Shown here piece by piece: positions 32,822 through 42,746 of a stretch of DNA of 64,000 bases (its first letter is position 1; each line of letters begins with the position of its first letter). Source of the stretch: Bradyrhizobium zhengyangense (GTDB lineage: Bacteria; Pseudomonadota; Alphaproteobacteria; Rhizobiales; Xanthobacteraceae); assembly GCF_022012435.1 (NCBI RefSeq), contig NZ_JAKLUA010000003.1, positions 520,001-584,000 of the forward strand, in the 5' to 3' direction. The notes below the pieces were generated by a model. The model worked only from the letters and a program-made list of their open reading frames with translations, made no database searches and had not been told where the DNA came from. A program made the translations under genes and the position numbers.

Positions 32822-33421
32822 ATGGACCAGCAACTGCTCGACCGCCTCGCCATCCGCGACCTCGTCGAGAACTGGGCGGTGTGGCGCGATGCCGGCGACT
32901 GGGAGCGCTTTGCCACCGTCTGGCACGAGGAAGGCTGGATGTCCGCCACCTGGTTTCAGGGGCCGGCGCGGGAGTTCATGCGGGTCAGCCAGGAAGGCTT
33001 TGCCACGGGCGTGCGCATTCTGCATTTCCTTGGCGGCAGCAGCATCGACCTTTCGCGCGAGCGTGCCATTGCGCAAACCAAGATGACGATTTCGCAGCGG
33101 GCCCTGGTGCACGACGTGCTCTGCGACGTCGTCTGCACCGGCCGCTTCTACGATTTCCTGGAGAAGCGAAAGGATCAGTGGGGCATCGTCCGCCGCCAGC
33201 CGATCTACGAGAAGGACCGGATCGATCCGGTCGATCCGGCAGCAGAGCTTCGCCTCGACCAGCAAGCGCTCGCTGCGCTGCCCGAAGGCTACCGCCACCT
33301 CGCCTACATGCAGGAGCTGATCGGCTACAAGGTCAAGCGCGACATGCCGGGCCTGATCGGCCCCGAGGTCGAGAAGCTCTATGGCGAGGGACGGGACTGG
33401 CTGGCGGGGAAGGCCAAATAG
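32822..33421 (+). CDS. NTF2/SnoaL-like protein
   Basis: A 199-residue cytosolic protein. Its first 130 residues look like the SnoaL/NTF2 cone fold: LAIRDLVENWAVWRDAGDWERFATVWHEEGWM is the typical start of bacterial SnoaL_4 proteins, which include dehydratases, hydrolases and non-catalytic binders. The C-terminal part, with EGYRHLAYMQELIGY and WLAGKAK, has no motif I know. The ATG at 32822 has GGAGA upstream; an earlier in-frame start has no support. It follows phyR by 130 bp; a perfect hairpin follows its stop codon. Confidence 0.72.
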   Translation: MDQQLLDRLAIRDLVENWAVWRDAGDWERFATVWHEEGWMSATWFQGPAREFMRVSQEGFATGVRILHFLGGSSIDLSRERAIAQTKMTISQRALVHDVLCDVVCTGRFYDFLEKRKDQWGIVRRQPIYEKDRIDPVDPAAELRLDQQALAALPEGYRHLAYMQELIGYKVKRDMPGLIGPEVEKLYGEGRDWLAGKAK

Positions 33422-33454
33422 TCTGCAAGCAAGGTGAGCCCCAGACAAAAGTAA

Positions 33455-33483
33455 GGCGCGACTGGCATCACCACAGTCGCGCC
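33455..33483 (+). terminator. hairpin after the NTF2-like gene
   Basis: GGCGCGACTG (33455-33464) and CAGTCGCGCC (33474-33483) form a perfect 10-bp stem with a nine-base loop 33 bp after a stop codon. There is no T-run, so it may be a weak terminator or transcript-end stabiliser. Confidence 0.5.
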
Positions 33484-33637
33484 CTACGTCGCCGGCTTAT
33501 GGGGCAGGGGGGAATAGCCGGCTGTTGAGACGACTCCCAGCCAAGAGAGTCGTTCCCAGTGGTCGCAAAATTTTTTAAGCGGCTTTTGTGCGCTCTGGCG
33601 TGAATTTGGCACACGGTTAAGTGATCTTAACTTCTGG

Positions 33638-33662
33638 GAAACTCCGGTCCTCCCCTCGCGTT
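33638..33662 (+). promoter_or_regulatory. candidate EcfG promoter for the exported protein gene at 33700
   Basis: GAAAC (33638-33642, inside GGGAAAC), a 16-base spacer and a perfect CGTT (33659-33662). One mismatch to the EcfG -35. The predicted transcript start is about 30 bases upstream of the ATG at 33700, and the gene lies 1.7 kb from the EcfG gene itself. Confidence 0.55.
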
Positions 33663-33699
33663 GTTCCCGCGATCGCCATGGGGCGAGGGACCGATAGTC

Positions 33700-34131
33700 A
33701 TGCCACAGATTCAAAAGGTAATTTTTGGTGCCGTCGCGCTTATAGCGACGCTGGGCGCCGTTCAGGTCGGCGCCGTGCAACTGGCTTCCGGCCAGGATCT
33801 GGCCGAGCGCTGGGAAGCGCTGGCCGACCAGCCGGGCCAAACCTCAGGTCGCAACCTCGCAACTCATAACGTCAACCGCGCCGGTAAGTCCGACCGCCTC
33901 GCCGACCTGAAGCCGGCGGCGGTTCCGACTCGTACCGTCTCGATGCGGTTGAACGACCTTGCCGATACGTCCGTGCTGCTGCGGGTCCCCGCGGTCACCG
34001 AGACCGGCAACGCCAAGCCGGCGTCGTTGCTTCTGACGCCGGGCCGCAAGCCCACGATCGCCTGCGAGCCGATGGTCAGCTCCCTGACCGAGGTCGCCAA
34101 GCTGCTGCAGCCTGGCCGCTGCGTGACCTGA
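33700..34131 (+). CDS. exported hypothetical protein, possible EcfG target
   Basis: A 143-residue protein with an N-terminal hydrophobic segment (KVIFGAVALIATLGAVQVGAV) that should act as signal peptide or anchor. The mature part is basic and ends ACEPMVSSLTEVAKLL followed by a Cys-containing tail; the two cysteines (in ACEP and RCVT) could form a disulfide. I do not recognise the family. The ATG has GAGGGA upstream, and an EcfG-like promoter lies 38-62 bp before it. A role in the envelope under general stress is inference. Confidence 0.6.
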   Translation: MPQIQKVIFGAVALIATLGAVQVGAVQLASGQDLAERWEALADQPGQTSGRNLATHNVNRAGKSDRLADLKPAAVPTRTVSMRLNDLADTSVLLRVPAVTETGNAKPASLLLTPGRKPTIACEPMVSSLTEVAKLLQPGRCVT

Positions 34132-34191
34132 TCCGCATCGGCCCTCCGCGCAAAAACGTCCTCCCGTCGGGAAGGCGGCTTTGCACGCGCA

Positions 34192-34220
34192 CTTGATCCG
34201 CCGTCCCATCGCGTTATATC
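34192..34220 (+). promoter_or_regulatory. candidate htpG promoter (RpoD/RpoH type)
   Basis: CTTGAT (34192-34197) and TTATAT (34214-34219) with 16 bases between them, 38 bp before the htpG start. CTTGA-type -35 elements are shared by RpoD and heat-shock RpoH promoters in alphaproteobacteria, so the sigma factor cannot be decided by eye. Confidence 0.4.
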
Positions 34221-34256
34221 CCGGCTTTCTCCATTTCTGATTGACCGGGTAAACGC

Positions 34257-36131
34257 ATGACGACGTCCGATACGGCCACGCATACGCAGCCTTTCCAGGC
34301 TGAGGTTTCCGAGCTCCTGCACCTGATGGTGCATTCCGTCTATTCGGAGACCGACATTTTCCTGCGCGAGCTGGTCTCCAACGCCTCGGATGCCTGCGAC
34401 AAGCTGCGCTATGAGGCGATTGCTAGTCCCGCCCTGCTGGGCGAGGGCGACGCGCTCAAGATCCGCATTATCCCGAGCAAGGCGTCCGCAACGCTGACCA
34501 TTGCCGATAACGGCATCGGCATGGAGCGGCAGGAGCTGATCGACCATCTCGGCACCATCGCCCGCTCCGGCACCAAGGCCTTCGTGTCGAAGCTGAAGGA
34601 GGCCAAGGACGGGCTTGGCCTGATCGGCCAGTTCGGCGTCGGCTTCTATTCCGCCTTCATGGTCGCCGAGAAGATCGTGGTGATAAGCCGCCGCGCCGGC
34701 GAAAGCGACGTCTGGAGCTGGACATCGTCAGGCGGCTCCGGCTTCGAGATCGCGCGCGCCAGTGACGAGGAGGCGGCCCGCGTGGCGCGCGGCACCGAGA
34801 TCGTCCTGCACCTGAAGGATGACGCCAAGAAATATCTCGAAACATACGAGATCGAGCGCATCGTCAGCGCCTACTCCGACAACATCCTGTTCCCGATCGA
34901 GCTCGTGCCGGAAGAGGGCGATCCGCGCCAGATCAATTCGGCAAGCGCGCTTTGGCAGCGCTCGAAATCCGAGCTTTCGCCTGAGGACTACAAGAAGGCC
35001 TATCAGCAGATCGCGTCCGCCTTTGACGACCCCGCGATGACGCTGCACTACCGTGCGGAGGGGCGATACTCCTACGCCGTGCTGCTGTTTGCGCCCTCGA
35101 CCAAGCCGTTCGACCTGTTCGAGCCGAACCGCAAAGGCCGCGTCAAGCTCTATGTCCGGCGCGTCTTCATCACCGATGATGCCGACCTGTTGCCCGGCTA
35201 TCTCCGCTTCATCCGCGGCGTCGTCGACAGCGAGGATCTTCCGCTCAACATCTCGCGCGAGATGCTGCAGAACAATCCGCAGCTGGCGCAGATCCGCAAA
35301 GCGGTGGCGACCCGCGTCGTCAATGAGCTCGAAAGCCTCGCCGAAAAGGACGCGGAGAATTTCGCAAAGATCTGGGATGCCTTCGGCGCGGTGCTGAAAG
35401 AGGGCGTCTACGAGGATTTCGAGCGCCGCGAGAAGCTGCTGGCGCTGTCGCGCTTCACCACCACGACCGGTGAGAAGCGCGCGCTCAAGGACGTCGTGGC
35501 CGATTTCAAGCCGAACCAGACCGAGATCTATTATCTCGTCGGCGACAGCATCGAGCGGCTGAAGTCCAGCCCGCGGCTGGAAGCCGCGACCGCGCGCGGC
35601 ATCGAGGTGCTGCTGTTGTCTGATCCGGTCGACGCCTTCTGGACCTCGATGCCGACGGAGTTCGAGGGCAAGCCGCTGAAGTCGCTGAGCCAGGGCGAGC
35701 TCAATCTCGACCTGATCCCGCGCGTCGACGACAAGGACGAGGCAAAGAAGGAGGAGCCTGCCGCGGACGAGGCCGCCACCATCGCAGTGATCAAGGCGGC
35801 GCTCGGCGAGCGCGTCAGCGACGTCAAGGCCTCGACCCGCCTCACCAGCTCCGCCTCCTGCCTCGTCGCCGACAGCCAGGGTCCGAGCCGCGAGCTCGAG
35901 CGCATCCTGGCGCAGCAGAACCGCGGCATGCGGACCAAGCCGATCCTGGAGATCAATCTGCGTCACCCCATGGTGACGGCGATCACCAGGGCCCAGGCCG
36001 GCTCGACGACGGTCGACGATCTCAGCCTGCTCCTGCTCGAACAAGCGCAGATCCTGGATGGCGAACTGCCGGAAGATCCGGCCGCGTTTGCTGCAAGGCT
36101 GAACCGGCTGGTGTTGCAGGGGCTGGGCTGA
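34257..36131 (+). CDS. htpG: molecular chaperone HtpG (Hsp90)
   Basis: A 624-residue bacterial Hsp90 with all landmarks. The N-terminal ATPase domain shows [20 protein letters not shown] and [16 protein letters not shown]; the middle domain has the catalytic-loop region [13 protein letters not shown]; the C-terminal dimerisation domain ends normally. The length is as expected. HtpG refolds or holds client proteins in the cytoplasm in an ATP-dependent cycle. It stands as a single gene between the stress locus and a repeat element. Confidence 0.96.
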   Translation: MTTSDTATHTQPFQAEVSELLHLMVHSVYSETDIFLRELVSNASDACDKLRYEAIASPALLGEGDALKIRIIPSKASATLTIADNGIGMERQELIDHLGTIARSGTKAFVSKLKEAKDGLGLIGQFGVGFYSAFMVAEKIVVISRRAGESDVWSWTSSGGSGFEIARASDEEAARVARGTEIVLHLKDDAKKYLETYEIERIVSAYSDNILFPIELVPEEGDPRQINSASALWQRSKSELSPEDYKKAYQQIASAFDDPAMTLHYRAEGRYSYAVLLFAPSTKPFDLFEPNRKGRVKLYVRRVFITDDADLLPGYLRFIRGVVDSEDLPLNISREMLQNNPQLAQIRKAVATRVVNELESLAEKDAENFAKIWDAFGAVLKEGVYEDFERREKLLALSRFTTTTGEKRALKDVVADFKPNQTEIYYLVGDSIERLKSSPRLEAATARGIEVLLLSDPVDAFWTSMPTEFEGKPLKSLSQGELNLDLIPRVDDKDEAKKEEPAADEAATIAVIKAALGERVSDVKASTRLTSSASCLVADSQGPSRELERILAQQNRGMRTKPILEINLRHPMVTAITRAQAGSTTVDDLSLLLLEQAQILDGELPEDPAAFAARLNRLVLQGLG

Positions 36132-36149
36132 GGCCCATCTCCCCCCGCC

Positions 36150-36264
36150 GTCATTGCGAGGAGCTTGCGACAAATTGCGTGGCAAGTTTGCGTTGATGCG
36201 ACGAAGCCATCCAGAGATGTTTCCACGGAGGCAGTCCTGGATCCCTTCGCTCGCAATCACGGGG
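36150..36264. repeat. palindromic intergenic element (CCGTCATTGCGAGGAGC family)
   Basis: Starts GTCATTGCGAGGAGCTTGCG and ends CTTCGCTCGCAATCACGG: a diverged inverted repeat between htpG and the convergent RND gene, of the type widespread in Bradyrhizobium and Rhodopseudomonas. No gene is seen in this gap. Confidence 0.7.
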
Positions 36265-36281
36265 GCCGAGGGGTGCGTTAG

Positions 36282-39119
36282 TTACTCTGCCGCGTCCTCC
36301 TGCTCTTCCAGCTCGACCTCCGCCTCCGGTTTCTTCTCCATCCAGCGTGACAGGGTGTTGGAGAAGCGGTCGAGGTAGAGATAGACGACGGGCGTCGTGA
36401 ACAAGGTCAGTGCCTGGCTGACGATGAGGCCCCCGACCATGGCGTAGCCGAGCGGCTGGCGGATTTCCGCGCCCGTCCCGGTGCCGAGCATCAGGGGCAC
36501 GCCGCCGAGCAAGGCCGCCATCGTGGTCATCATGATCGGCCGGAAGCGCAGCAGCGCGGCCTGGCGGATCGATTGCTCCGGCGTCAGGTGCTGCTCGCGC
36601 TCGGCAGCGATGGCGAAGTCAACCATCATGATGCCGTTCTTCTTGACGATGCCGATCAGGAGGATGACGCCTATCAAGGCGATCAGGCTGAAGTCGAAGC
36701 CTGCGATCATCAGAATCGCGATTGCGCCGACGCCGGCCGACGGGAGTGTGGACAGGATGGTCAGCGGATGGATGTAGCTCTCGTAGAGGACGCCGAGCAC
36801 CAGGTAGACGACGACGAGCGCGGCGAGGATCAGCATCGGTACGGTGCCGAGCGACTGCTGGAACGCCTGCGCAGTCCCCTGGAAGCTCATTGACAGCGTT
36901 GGCGGCGCGCCCATCTCGCTGACCGCGCGCATCACGGCCGCGGTCGCCTGTCCGAGCGCAACGTCCTCGGCCAGGTTGAAGCTGATCGTCACTGCCGGAA
37001 ACTGGCTCTGATGCGCGATCGCGAGCGGACGCACCGGGTCGTTGTTCCAGCGGCAGATGACCGAGAGCGGGACTTCGTCGCCTGTCAACGGCGACTTGAT
37101 GTAGAGCTTGTCGAGCGTGTCGAGCTTGCCTTGCAGCGCGGGGGTGATCTCGAGCACCACGTGATAGCTATTGGTCTGCGTGAAATATTGGGCCACCTGG
37201 CGTTGGCCGAACGCGTCGTAGAGCGTGTCGTCGATCAGCTGCGGCTGGATGCCATAGCGTGCGGCGGTGTCCCGGTTGATCGTCAGCTGCAGCGTCGTGC
37301 CTTCGGTCTGCTGGTCAGTGGCGACGTCACGAAGTTCCGGCAGGCTTCTCATCTCCCCCAGGATTTTTGGCGCCCACGTATTCAGCTCGGTAAGATTGGC
37401 GTCCTGGAGCGTGAATTCGAACTGGGTGCGGGTGGCGCGGCCGCCGAGCCGGACGTCCTGCGAGGCCTGCATATAGAGGCGGGCGCCCTCGACCTTGGCG
37501 AGCTTTGGCCGCAGCCGCGCAATGATTTGCTGCGCATTGGCGTCGCGCTCCCCGATCGGCTTCAGCGTGACGTACATGCGTCCCGAATTCAGCGCCGTGC
37601 CGCCTCCGCCGATGAACATCGCGATGGAATCGACGGCTGGGTCTGCCTGCACGATGGCATTGAGTTCCTCCTGACGCCGCTTCATCTCGGTGAAGGAGAC
37701 ATCCTGGGACATTTCCGACACCGCAGTGAGGAAGCCATTGTCCTGCTGCGGGAAGAAGCCCTTCGGGATCAGGATGAACAGCAGGGCCGACAGCGCGACG
37801 GTGCCGAAGAAAACACAGAGCGTGATGAGGCTGTGCCGCAGCGCGAGGTCGAGCCCGCGCTCATAGGCGCCGAGCAGGCGCTCGAACAGCCGCTCGCTCC
37901 ATTGGTAGAAGCGGCCGGCGCGGGCCTCGTGATCGGAGCGCAGAAAGCGCGAAGCCATCATTGGTGTCAGCGTCAACGAAACCATGAGCGAGACGAAGAT
38001 CGCCATCGACAGCGTCACCGCAAATTCGCGGAACAGCCGGCCGATGATGCCGCCCATCAGCAGCAGGGGGATCAGTACGGCGACCAGCGAGATGCTGATG
38101 GAGACGATGGTGAAGCCGATCTCGGCCGCGCCCTTGTAAGCGGCGGTCACCGGGTTCTCGCCCCGCTCGACATAGCGCGTGATGTTCTCCAGCATCACGA
38201 TGGCGTCGTCGACCACGAAGCCGACCGCGATGGTCAGCGCCATCAGCGACAGATTGTCCAGCGAGTAGCCGAACACCCAAATCAAGGAGCAGGCACCGAG
38301 CAGGGCCAATGGCACGGTGATGCTCGGGATGATCGTAGCCCAGAAGCTTCGCAGGAACACGAAGATCACCATCACCACCAGCATGATGGTGATCATCAGC
38401 GTGATCTGTACGTCGTCGACCGCGGCGCGGATGGTGATGGTGCGGTCGCTGATGATTTTGATCTTGATCGCCGGCGGGATCGCCGCGATCAGCCGCGGCA
38501 ACTTCTCCTTGATGCGGTTCACCGTGTCGATGACGTTGGCCCCCGGCTGCTTGAAGATCACCAGGAAGACGCCGCGCTTGCCGTCGGCCCAGGCCGCGGT
38601 CTTCATGTCCTCGGGCCCCGATACCGCTTCGCCGATATCGCGAATCCGCAAAGGCGCGCCGTTGCGATAGGCGACGATGACGTCCTGCCACTGGCTGGCT
38701 TCGAGCAGTTGGTCGTTGGCATAGACGGTATAGGCGCGCCGCGTGCCGTCGATGTTGCCCTTCGGGCTGTCCGTGGTGGCGATCGCGATCTGGTTGCGCA
38801 CGTCCTCCAGCGACAGTCCCTTGGCGACCAGCTTGGCCGGATCGACCTGGATGCGCACGGAAGGCTTCTGCTGCCCGCCGACGAACACCTGGGCGACGCC
38901 GGGAATCTGGCTGATCTGCTGTGCGAGCTGAGCGTCAGTGCGATCGCTGACGGTGGTGAGCGGAAGTGTCTCTGATGTCGCCGACAGGATCATGATCGGC
39001 GAGTCCGCCGGATTGACCTTGCGATAGGTCGGAGGTGAGGGCAGGTTCTTCGGCAATTGGCCGCTCGCCGCGTTGATCGCAGCCTGCACGTCGTTGGCCG
39101 CGGCATCGATCAGGCGTGC
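36282..39119 (-). pseudogene. RND multidrug efflux permease (MdtB/MdtC-like), 5' end missing
   Basis: About 940 codons of an HAE1-type RND pump are intact, ending normally. From VQAAINAASGQLPKNLPSPP to the C-terminus it matches the MdtB/MdtC pattern, including the membrane-embedded acidic segment VAVGFVVDDAIVMLENI and the second-half transmembrane block. Similarity breaks off sharply near 39115-39120 within IDAAANDVQ, and an in-frame stop follows at 39138-39140. About 95 residues, including the first membrane helix, are absent. The only starts left (such as GTG at 39089) cannot restore TM1. No membrane-fusion partner gene is adjacent. Confidence 0.75.
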
Positions 39120-39345
39120 ACGTTTACACTGGAGGCCCTACCGGCGGCGGCTCTGACTGGTTCGATTGCTCTTTCACATCGCTGGAGCAGTGCCGCGCCA
39201 CGGCGTCCGGTCTTGCCGCATCCTGCGACGTCAATCCGTATTATACGACGATCACGCCGCCATCGCGCCCGTACCACAGGCGGCACGGTTAGAATCGAGC
39301 GGTCACCCGTCCGGGTGATCGATCCGCCTTGCGCGCGGAGCCGCG
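39120..39345. other. unassigned region beside the RND break point
   Basis: These 226 bp follow the sharp end of RND homology and precede the stop of the Bug-type protein gene. I see no gene, no known repeat and no tRNA. It may be foreign or rearranged sequence left by the event that removed the pump's 5' end. Confidence 0.4.
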
Positions 39346-40326
39346 CTATTCCTTCTTGATCCCCGACAGCGACACCACCTTGCGCCATCGCTCGGTCTCG
39401 GCGACGAGCATGCCGCCGAACTCGCCGGCATTGCCATGCAGCGGGATCGCGCCGAGTTCGGCGATGCGGCCCTTGATTCCGGTGTCCGATAACGCCGTGT
39501 CGATCTCGCGATTGAGCAGATCGACGATCTCGCGGGGCGTGTCATAGGGCGCGCCGACGCCGTAGAACGAGGATGTCTCATAGCCGGGCAGCGTGTCCGC
39601 GATCGGCGCCACGTCGGGCAGGATGTCCGAACGCTCGCGCGTGGTGACGCCGAGCGCGCGCAGCTTGCCCGCACGTACCAGCTCGAAGGACGAGGTGACG
39701 TTGTCGAACATGCCCTGGATCTGGCCACTCATCACATCGGTCAGGCCCGGCGCGGAGCCACGGTACGGAACGTGCGCGAACTGCACGCCGGCGATCGACT
39801 TGAACAGCTCGCCGGAGAGATGCAGCGAGGTGCCGATGCCGGAGGATGCAATCGACATCTTGCCGGGATTGGCCTTGGCGTAGGCGATGAAGTCGGCGAC
39901 GCTCTTCACCGGCAAGTCATTGTTGACGACCAGCACCAGCGGAATGCGCGCGACGCCGGCAACCGGTGCGATGCCCTTGGCGAAGTCATAGGGCAGGGTC
40001 GGGTCGAACGAGGCGTTGATCGCGTTCGCCGTCGAGGTCAGCAGCAGCGTGTATCCGTCCGGTGCGGAGGTGATCACGGCCTGCGTTCCGATATTGCTGC
40101 CGGCGCCGGGCTTGTTCTCGACGATGAATGTCTGGCCGAGCCGGTCGGACAGCCGCTGACAGATCAGCCGGGAGAGCATGTCGGTGGCCCCGCCGGGTGC
40201 GTAAGGCACCACCCATTTCACGCTGCGTGAAGGATAGGAGGGGTTGCCGACGGCAAAGGCGCGCGGCGCCGCGAGCGCAGCTGCGGCGCAGGTCGTGCCC
40301 TGTAGCAAATGTCGCCTGGTGATCAT
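39346..40326 (-). CDS. Bug/TctC-type extracytoplasmic solute-binding protein
   Basis: A 326-residue periplasmic binding protein of the tripartite tricarboxylate transporter family. A twin-arginine-like signal (TRRHLLQGTTCAAAALAA) is followed by the typical Bug start YPSRSVKWVVPYAPGGATD, then GAGSNIGTQAV and the carboxylate-binding HVPYRGSAPGLTD. The family binds carboxylates and related small molecules. No tctA/tctB membrane genes are present, so it is an orphan that must work with a distant transporter or as a sensor. The ATG at 40326 is preferred; a longer frame upstream has no signal-like features. Confidence 0.87.
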   Translation of the reverse strand: MITRRHLLQGTTCAAAALAAPRAFAVGNPSYPSRSVKWVVPYAPGGATDMLSRLICQRLSDRLGQTFIVENKPGAGSNIGTQAVITSAPDGYTLLLTSTANAINASFDPTLPYDFAKGIAPVAGVARIPLVLVVNNDLPVKSVADFIAYAKANPGKMSIASSGIGTSLHLSGELFKSIAGVQFAHVPYRGSAPGLTDVMSGQIQGMFDNVTSSFELVRAGKLRALGVTTRERSDILPDVAPIADTLPGYETSSFYGVGAPYDTPREIVDLLNREIDTALSDTGIKGRIAELGAIPLHGNAGEFGGMLVAETERWRKVVSLSGIKKE

Positions 40327-40535
40327 CGTGGCCTCCAGCTCATCGCGCGCGCAGCGCGTCCGAATGACTGGACTTGCTATCGCAAGAATTGCGCCAGGCC
40401 GCACGCCGATCCCGTCGGCTTGGTAAAGGATGATCGCAGTTAATCGAGAGCTAACCGAGTTTTACCTTGTCTCTTAACACCTGCGCAGGGCGTGCGGGCT
40501 AAGCTTGAGGGAACAAGCGGATACCGCCCGAAAGA

Positions 40536-42350
40536 ATGAACAGCATGACCACTGGCGTCATCGAACAAGCCAAGGCCGCACGCGCGCCTTCGGCCTCAAA
40601 GATCTGGCTGAAGGCGATCGAGCTGACCGCGCGGATCGAGACGTTGCCCGGCCGCCTGTTCGCCGATGTCGTCGACGACTGGGCGCGGCGCCAGCCTGAC
40701 CACGTTGCACTGGTGACGGACGATGCCGAGCTCGACTATGACGGTCTGTCGAAACGCATCAATCGCTATGCGCGCTGGGCGCGCTCGGTTGGCGTCGTCA
40801 AGGGCGACACAATCGGCCTGATCATGCCAAATGGCATCGACTACGTCGCAGCCTGGCTCGGCATCAGCCGCGTTGGCGGCGTGGTGGCGCTGCTGAACAC
40901 CAAGCTTGTCGGTCAGTCACTCGCGCATTGCATCGATGTGGCCAAGCCCTCGCATCTCATCGTCGCGCACGAACTGACGGAGACGCTGGCCAGCGCAATT
41001 CCGCATCTGAAGACCGAGGCGAAAATCTGGAGCCATGGCGATGCCCGCAGCGAGCGCGCGATCGATGTCGCGCTGGCCGCGCTCGATGACGGGGCGCTGT
41101 CGCCTGACGAGCACGGCGACGTCACCATCGATGACCGCGCGCTGCTGATCTACACGTCGGGCACGACAGGCCTGCCGAAGGCTGCCAGCATCAGCCACCG
41201 CCGCATCCTGAACTGGGGATTCTGGTTCGCCGGCCTCACGGGCGCAACGCCGCAGGATCGGCTGTATGACTGCCTGCCGCTGTTCCATTCGGTTGGTGGC
41301 ATCGTCGCGCCGTGCAGCATGCTGGCCGCCGGCGGCTCGGTGGTGATCGCGGAGAAGTTTTCGGCCTCGAATTTCTGGCCCGACATCGCCAGGCACGATT
41401 GCACGCTGTTTCAATATATCGGCGAACTCTGCCGCTATCTGCTCAAGGCGCCGCCGTCGGAATACGAGAACCGCCATCGGCTGCGGCTGGTCTGCGGCAA
41501 CGGCCTGCGCGGCGATATCTGGGAGGATTTCCAGAGCCGCTTCGCGATTCCGCGAATCCTCGAATTTTATGCCGCGACCGAAGGCAATTTCTCGCTGTTC
41601 AACGTCGAGGGACAGCCGGGCGCAATCGGCCGCATCCCGCCGCTGCTTGCGCATCGCTTTCCGGCAAGTCTCGTCAAGCTCGACCCCGACAGCGGCGTGC
41701 CGTTGCGCAACAACGAGGGATTCTGCGTCGCCTGCGCCCGCGGCGAGGCCGGCGAGGCGATTGGCCGCATTGGCAAGGCCGAGGAGGGGGGCGGCCGTTT
41801 CGAGGGCTACACTGACGCGGGCGAAACCGAGAAGAAGATTTTGCGCGACGTCTTCACCAAGGGCGATGCCTGGTTCCGCACCGGCGATCTGATGCGGCTC
41901 GACGACAAGGGCTTTTTCCATTTCGTCGATCGAATCGGCGACACCTTCCGCTGGAAGGGCGAGAACGTCGCGACCTCGGAGGTCAATGACGCCGTGCGCG
42001 ATTTCACCGGCGTGATCGATGCCATGACCTATGGCGTCAATATTCCCGGCGCCGATGGTCGTGCCGGCATGAGCGCGATCGTGGTTAACGAGGGTTTTGA
42101 CATCGAAGCGCTGCCGGCTTATCTCGCCCGGCGTCTGCCGGCCTATGCCCGCCCGGTCTTTATCCGCATCTCGCGCGAGCTCGATGCGACCGAGACCTTC
42201 AAGCAGAAGAAGGGCGACCTCGCGCGCGAGGGGTTTGACCCAGCCGCGATCGCCGAACCGCTGTTCATGCTGGAGCCGAAATCCGGCGCATATATCGCGC
42301 TCGATTCATGTGCTTTTGCGCAGATCGTGGACGGGACGATCAGGCTCTAG
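40536..42350 (+). CDS. long-chain acyl-CoA synthetase, FATP (SLC27-like) type
   Basis: A 604-residue adenylate-forming enzyme with LLIYTSGTTGLPKAA, EFYAATEGNFSLFN and the FATP-specific GDTFRWKGENVATSEV near the hinge. This group activates long- or very-long-chain fatty acids and bile-acid-like acids. It leads a run with an ACP, a second AMP-binding enzyme and a reductase, so it may supply the starter acyl-CoA. The gap to the ACP gene is 150 bp, so it may be a separate transcript. Confidence 0.87.
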   Translation: MNSMTTGVIEQAKAARAPSASKIWLKAIELTARIETLPGRLFADVVDDWARRQPDHVALVTDDAELDYDGLSKRINRYARWARSVGVVKGDTIGLIMPNGIDYVAAWLGISRVGGVVALLNTKLVGQSLAHCIDVAKPSHLIVAHELTETLASAIPHLKTEAKIWSHGDARSERAIDVALAALDDGALSPDEHGDVTIDDRALLIYTSGTTGLPKAASISHRRILNWGFWFAGLTGATPQDRLYDCLPLFHSVGGIVAPCSMLAAGGSVVIAEKFSASNFWPDIARHDCTLFQYIGELCRYLLKAPPSEYENRHRLRLVCGNGLRGDIWEDFQSRFAIPRILEFYAATEGNFSLFNVEGQPGAIGRIPPLLAHRFPASLVKLDPDSGVPLRNNEGFCVACARGEAGEAIGRIGKAEEGGGRFEGYTDAGETEKKILRDVFTKGDAWFRTGDLMRLDDKGFFHFVDRIGDTFRWKGENVATSEVNDAVRDFTGVIDAMTYGVNIPGADGRAGMSAIVVNEGFDIEALPAYLARRLPAYARPVFIRISRELDATETFKQKKGDLAREGFDPAAIAEPLFMLEPKSGAYIALDSCAFAQIVDGTIRL

Positions 42351-42500
42351 CCGCAGCAAAATCGGCAGATAGGTCCAATTTTATCTGAATTGTCCAAGAG
42401 GCCATTTACTTCTGTCGGGTAAACAGACGGCATGGGAGGCGGTCATCAAGAGCCGCCGCAAGACATACTATCGATTAACGAAGGAAGAGGCGAGCCAGCC

Positions 42501-42746
42501 ATGTCGGTAAGGTCCAAGGTCATCGAGGCGATCCAGCAGATCGCAAAGGAACAGCAGGTCAAGCTTCCAGCGCTCACGGATGATCTGTCCCTGCACGAGA
42601 CGGGCTTCGACTCGCTCGCCTTCGCGATCCTGGTCGCTCGTCTCGAGGACGAGACCGGCGTCGATCCCTTTACCATTTCCGAGGACGCTGCGTTCCCCGC
42701 CACCGTGGGTGATTTCGTGCGGGCCTACGAAAATGTCCCCGCGTGA
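42501..42746 (+). CDS. acyl carrier protein (dedicated, pathway-specific)
   Basis: An 81-residue acidic helical protein with the 4'-phosphopantetheine attachment site Ser38 in HETGFDSLAFAI. It differs from the housekeeping FabD-type AcpP motif (DSLD): here the sequence is DSLA, a form common in carriers of specialised pathways. AGGAAGAGG lies upstream of the ATG at 42501. Its 3' end overlaps the start of the next gene by 14 bases, showing tight coupling to the AMP-binding enzyme that probably loads it. Confidence 0.88.
   Translation: MSVRSKVIEAIQQIAKEQQVKLPALTDDLSLHETGFDSLAFAILVARLEDETGVDPFTISEDAAFPATVGDFVRAYENVPA

Noticed and set aside
34728..36260. 510-codon minus-strand frame across htpG
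   Set aside because: htpG motifs are unmistakable on the plus strand; the opposite frame is compositional.
37011..38975. 654-codon plus-strand frame across the RND gene
   Set aside because: Antisense to clear RND homology; the translation is rich in Arg, His and Asp typical of mirror frames.
39120..39345. possible tRNA or small gene (a GGTTCGATT-like stretch near 39158)
   Set aside because: No cloverleaf could be drawn and no coding frame made sense on either strand.
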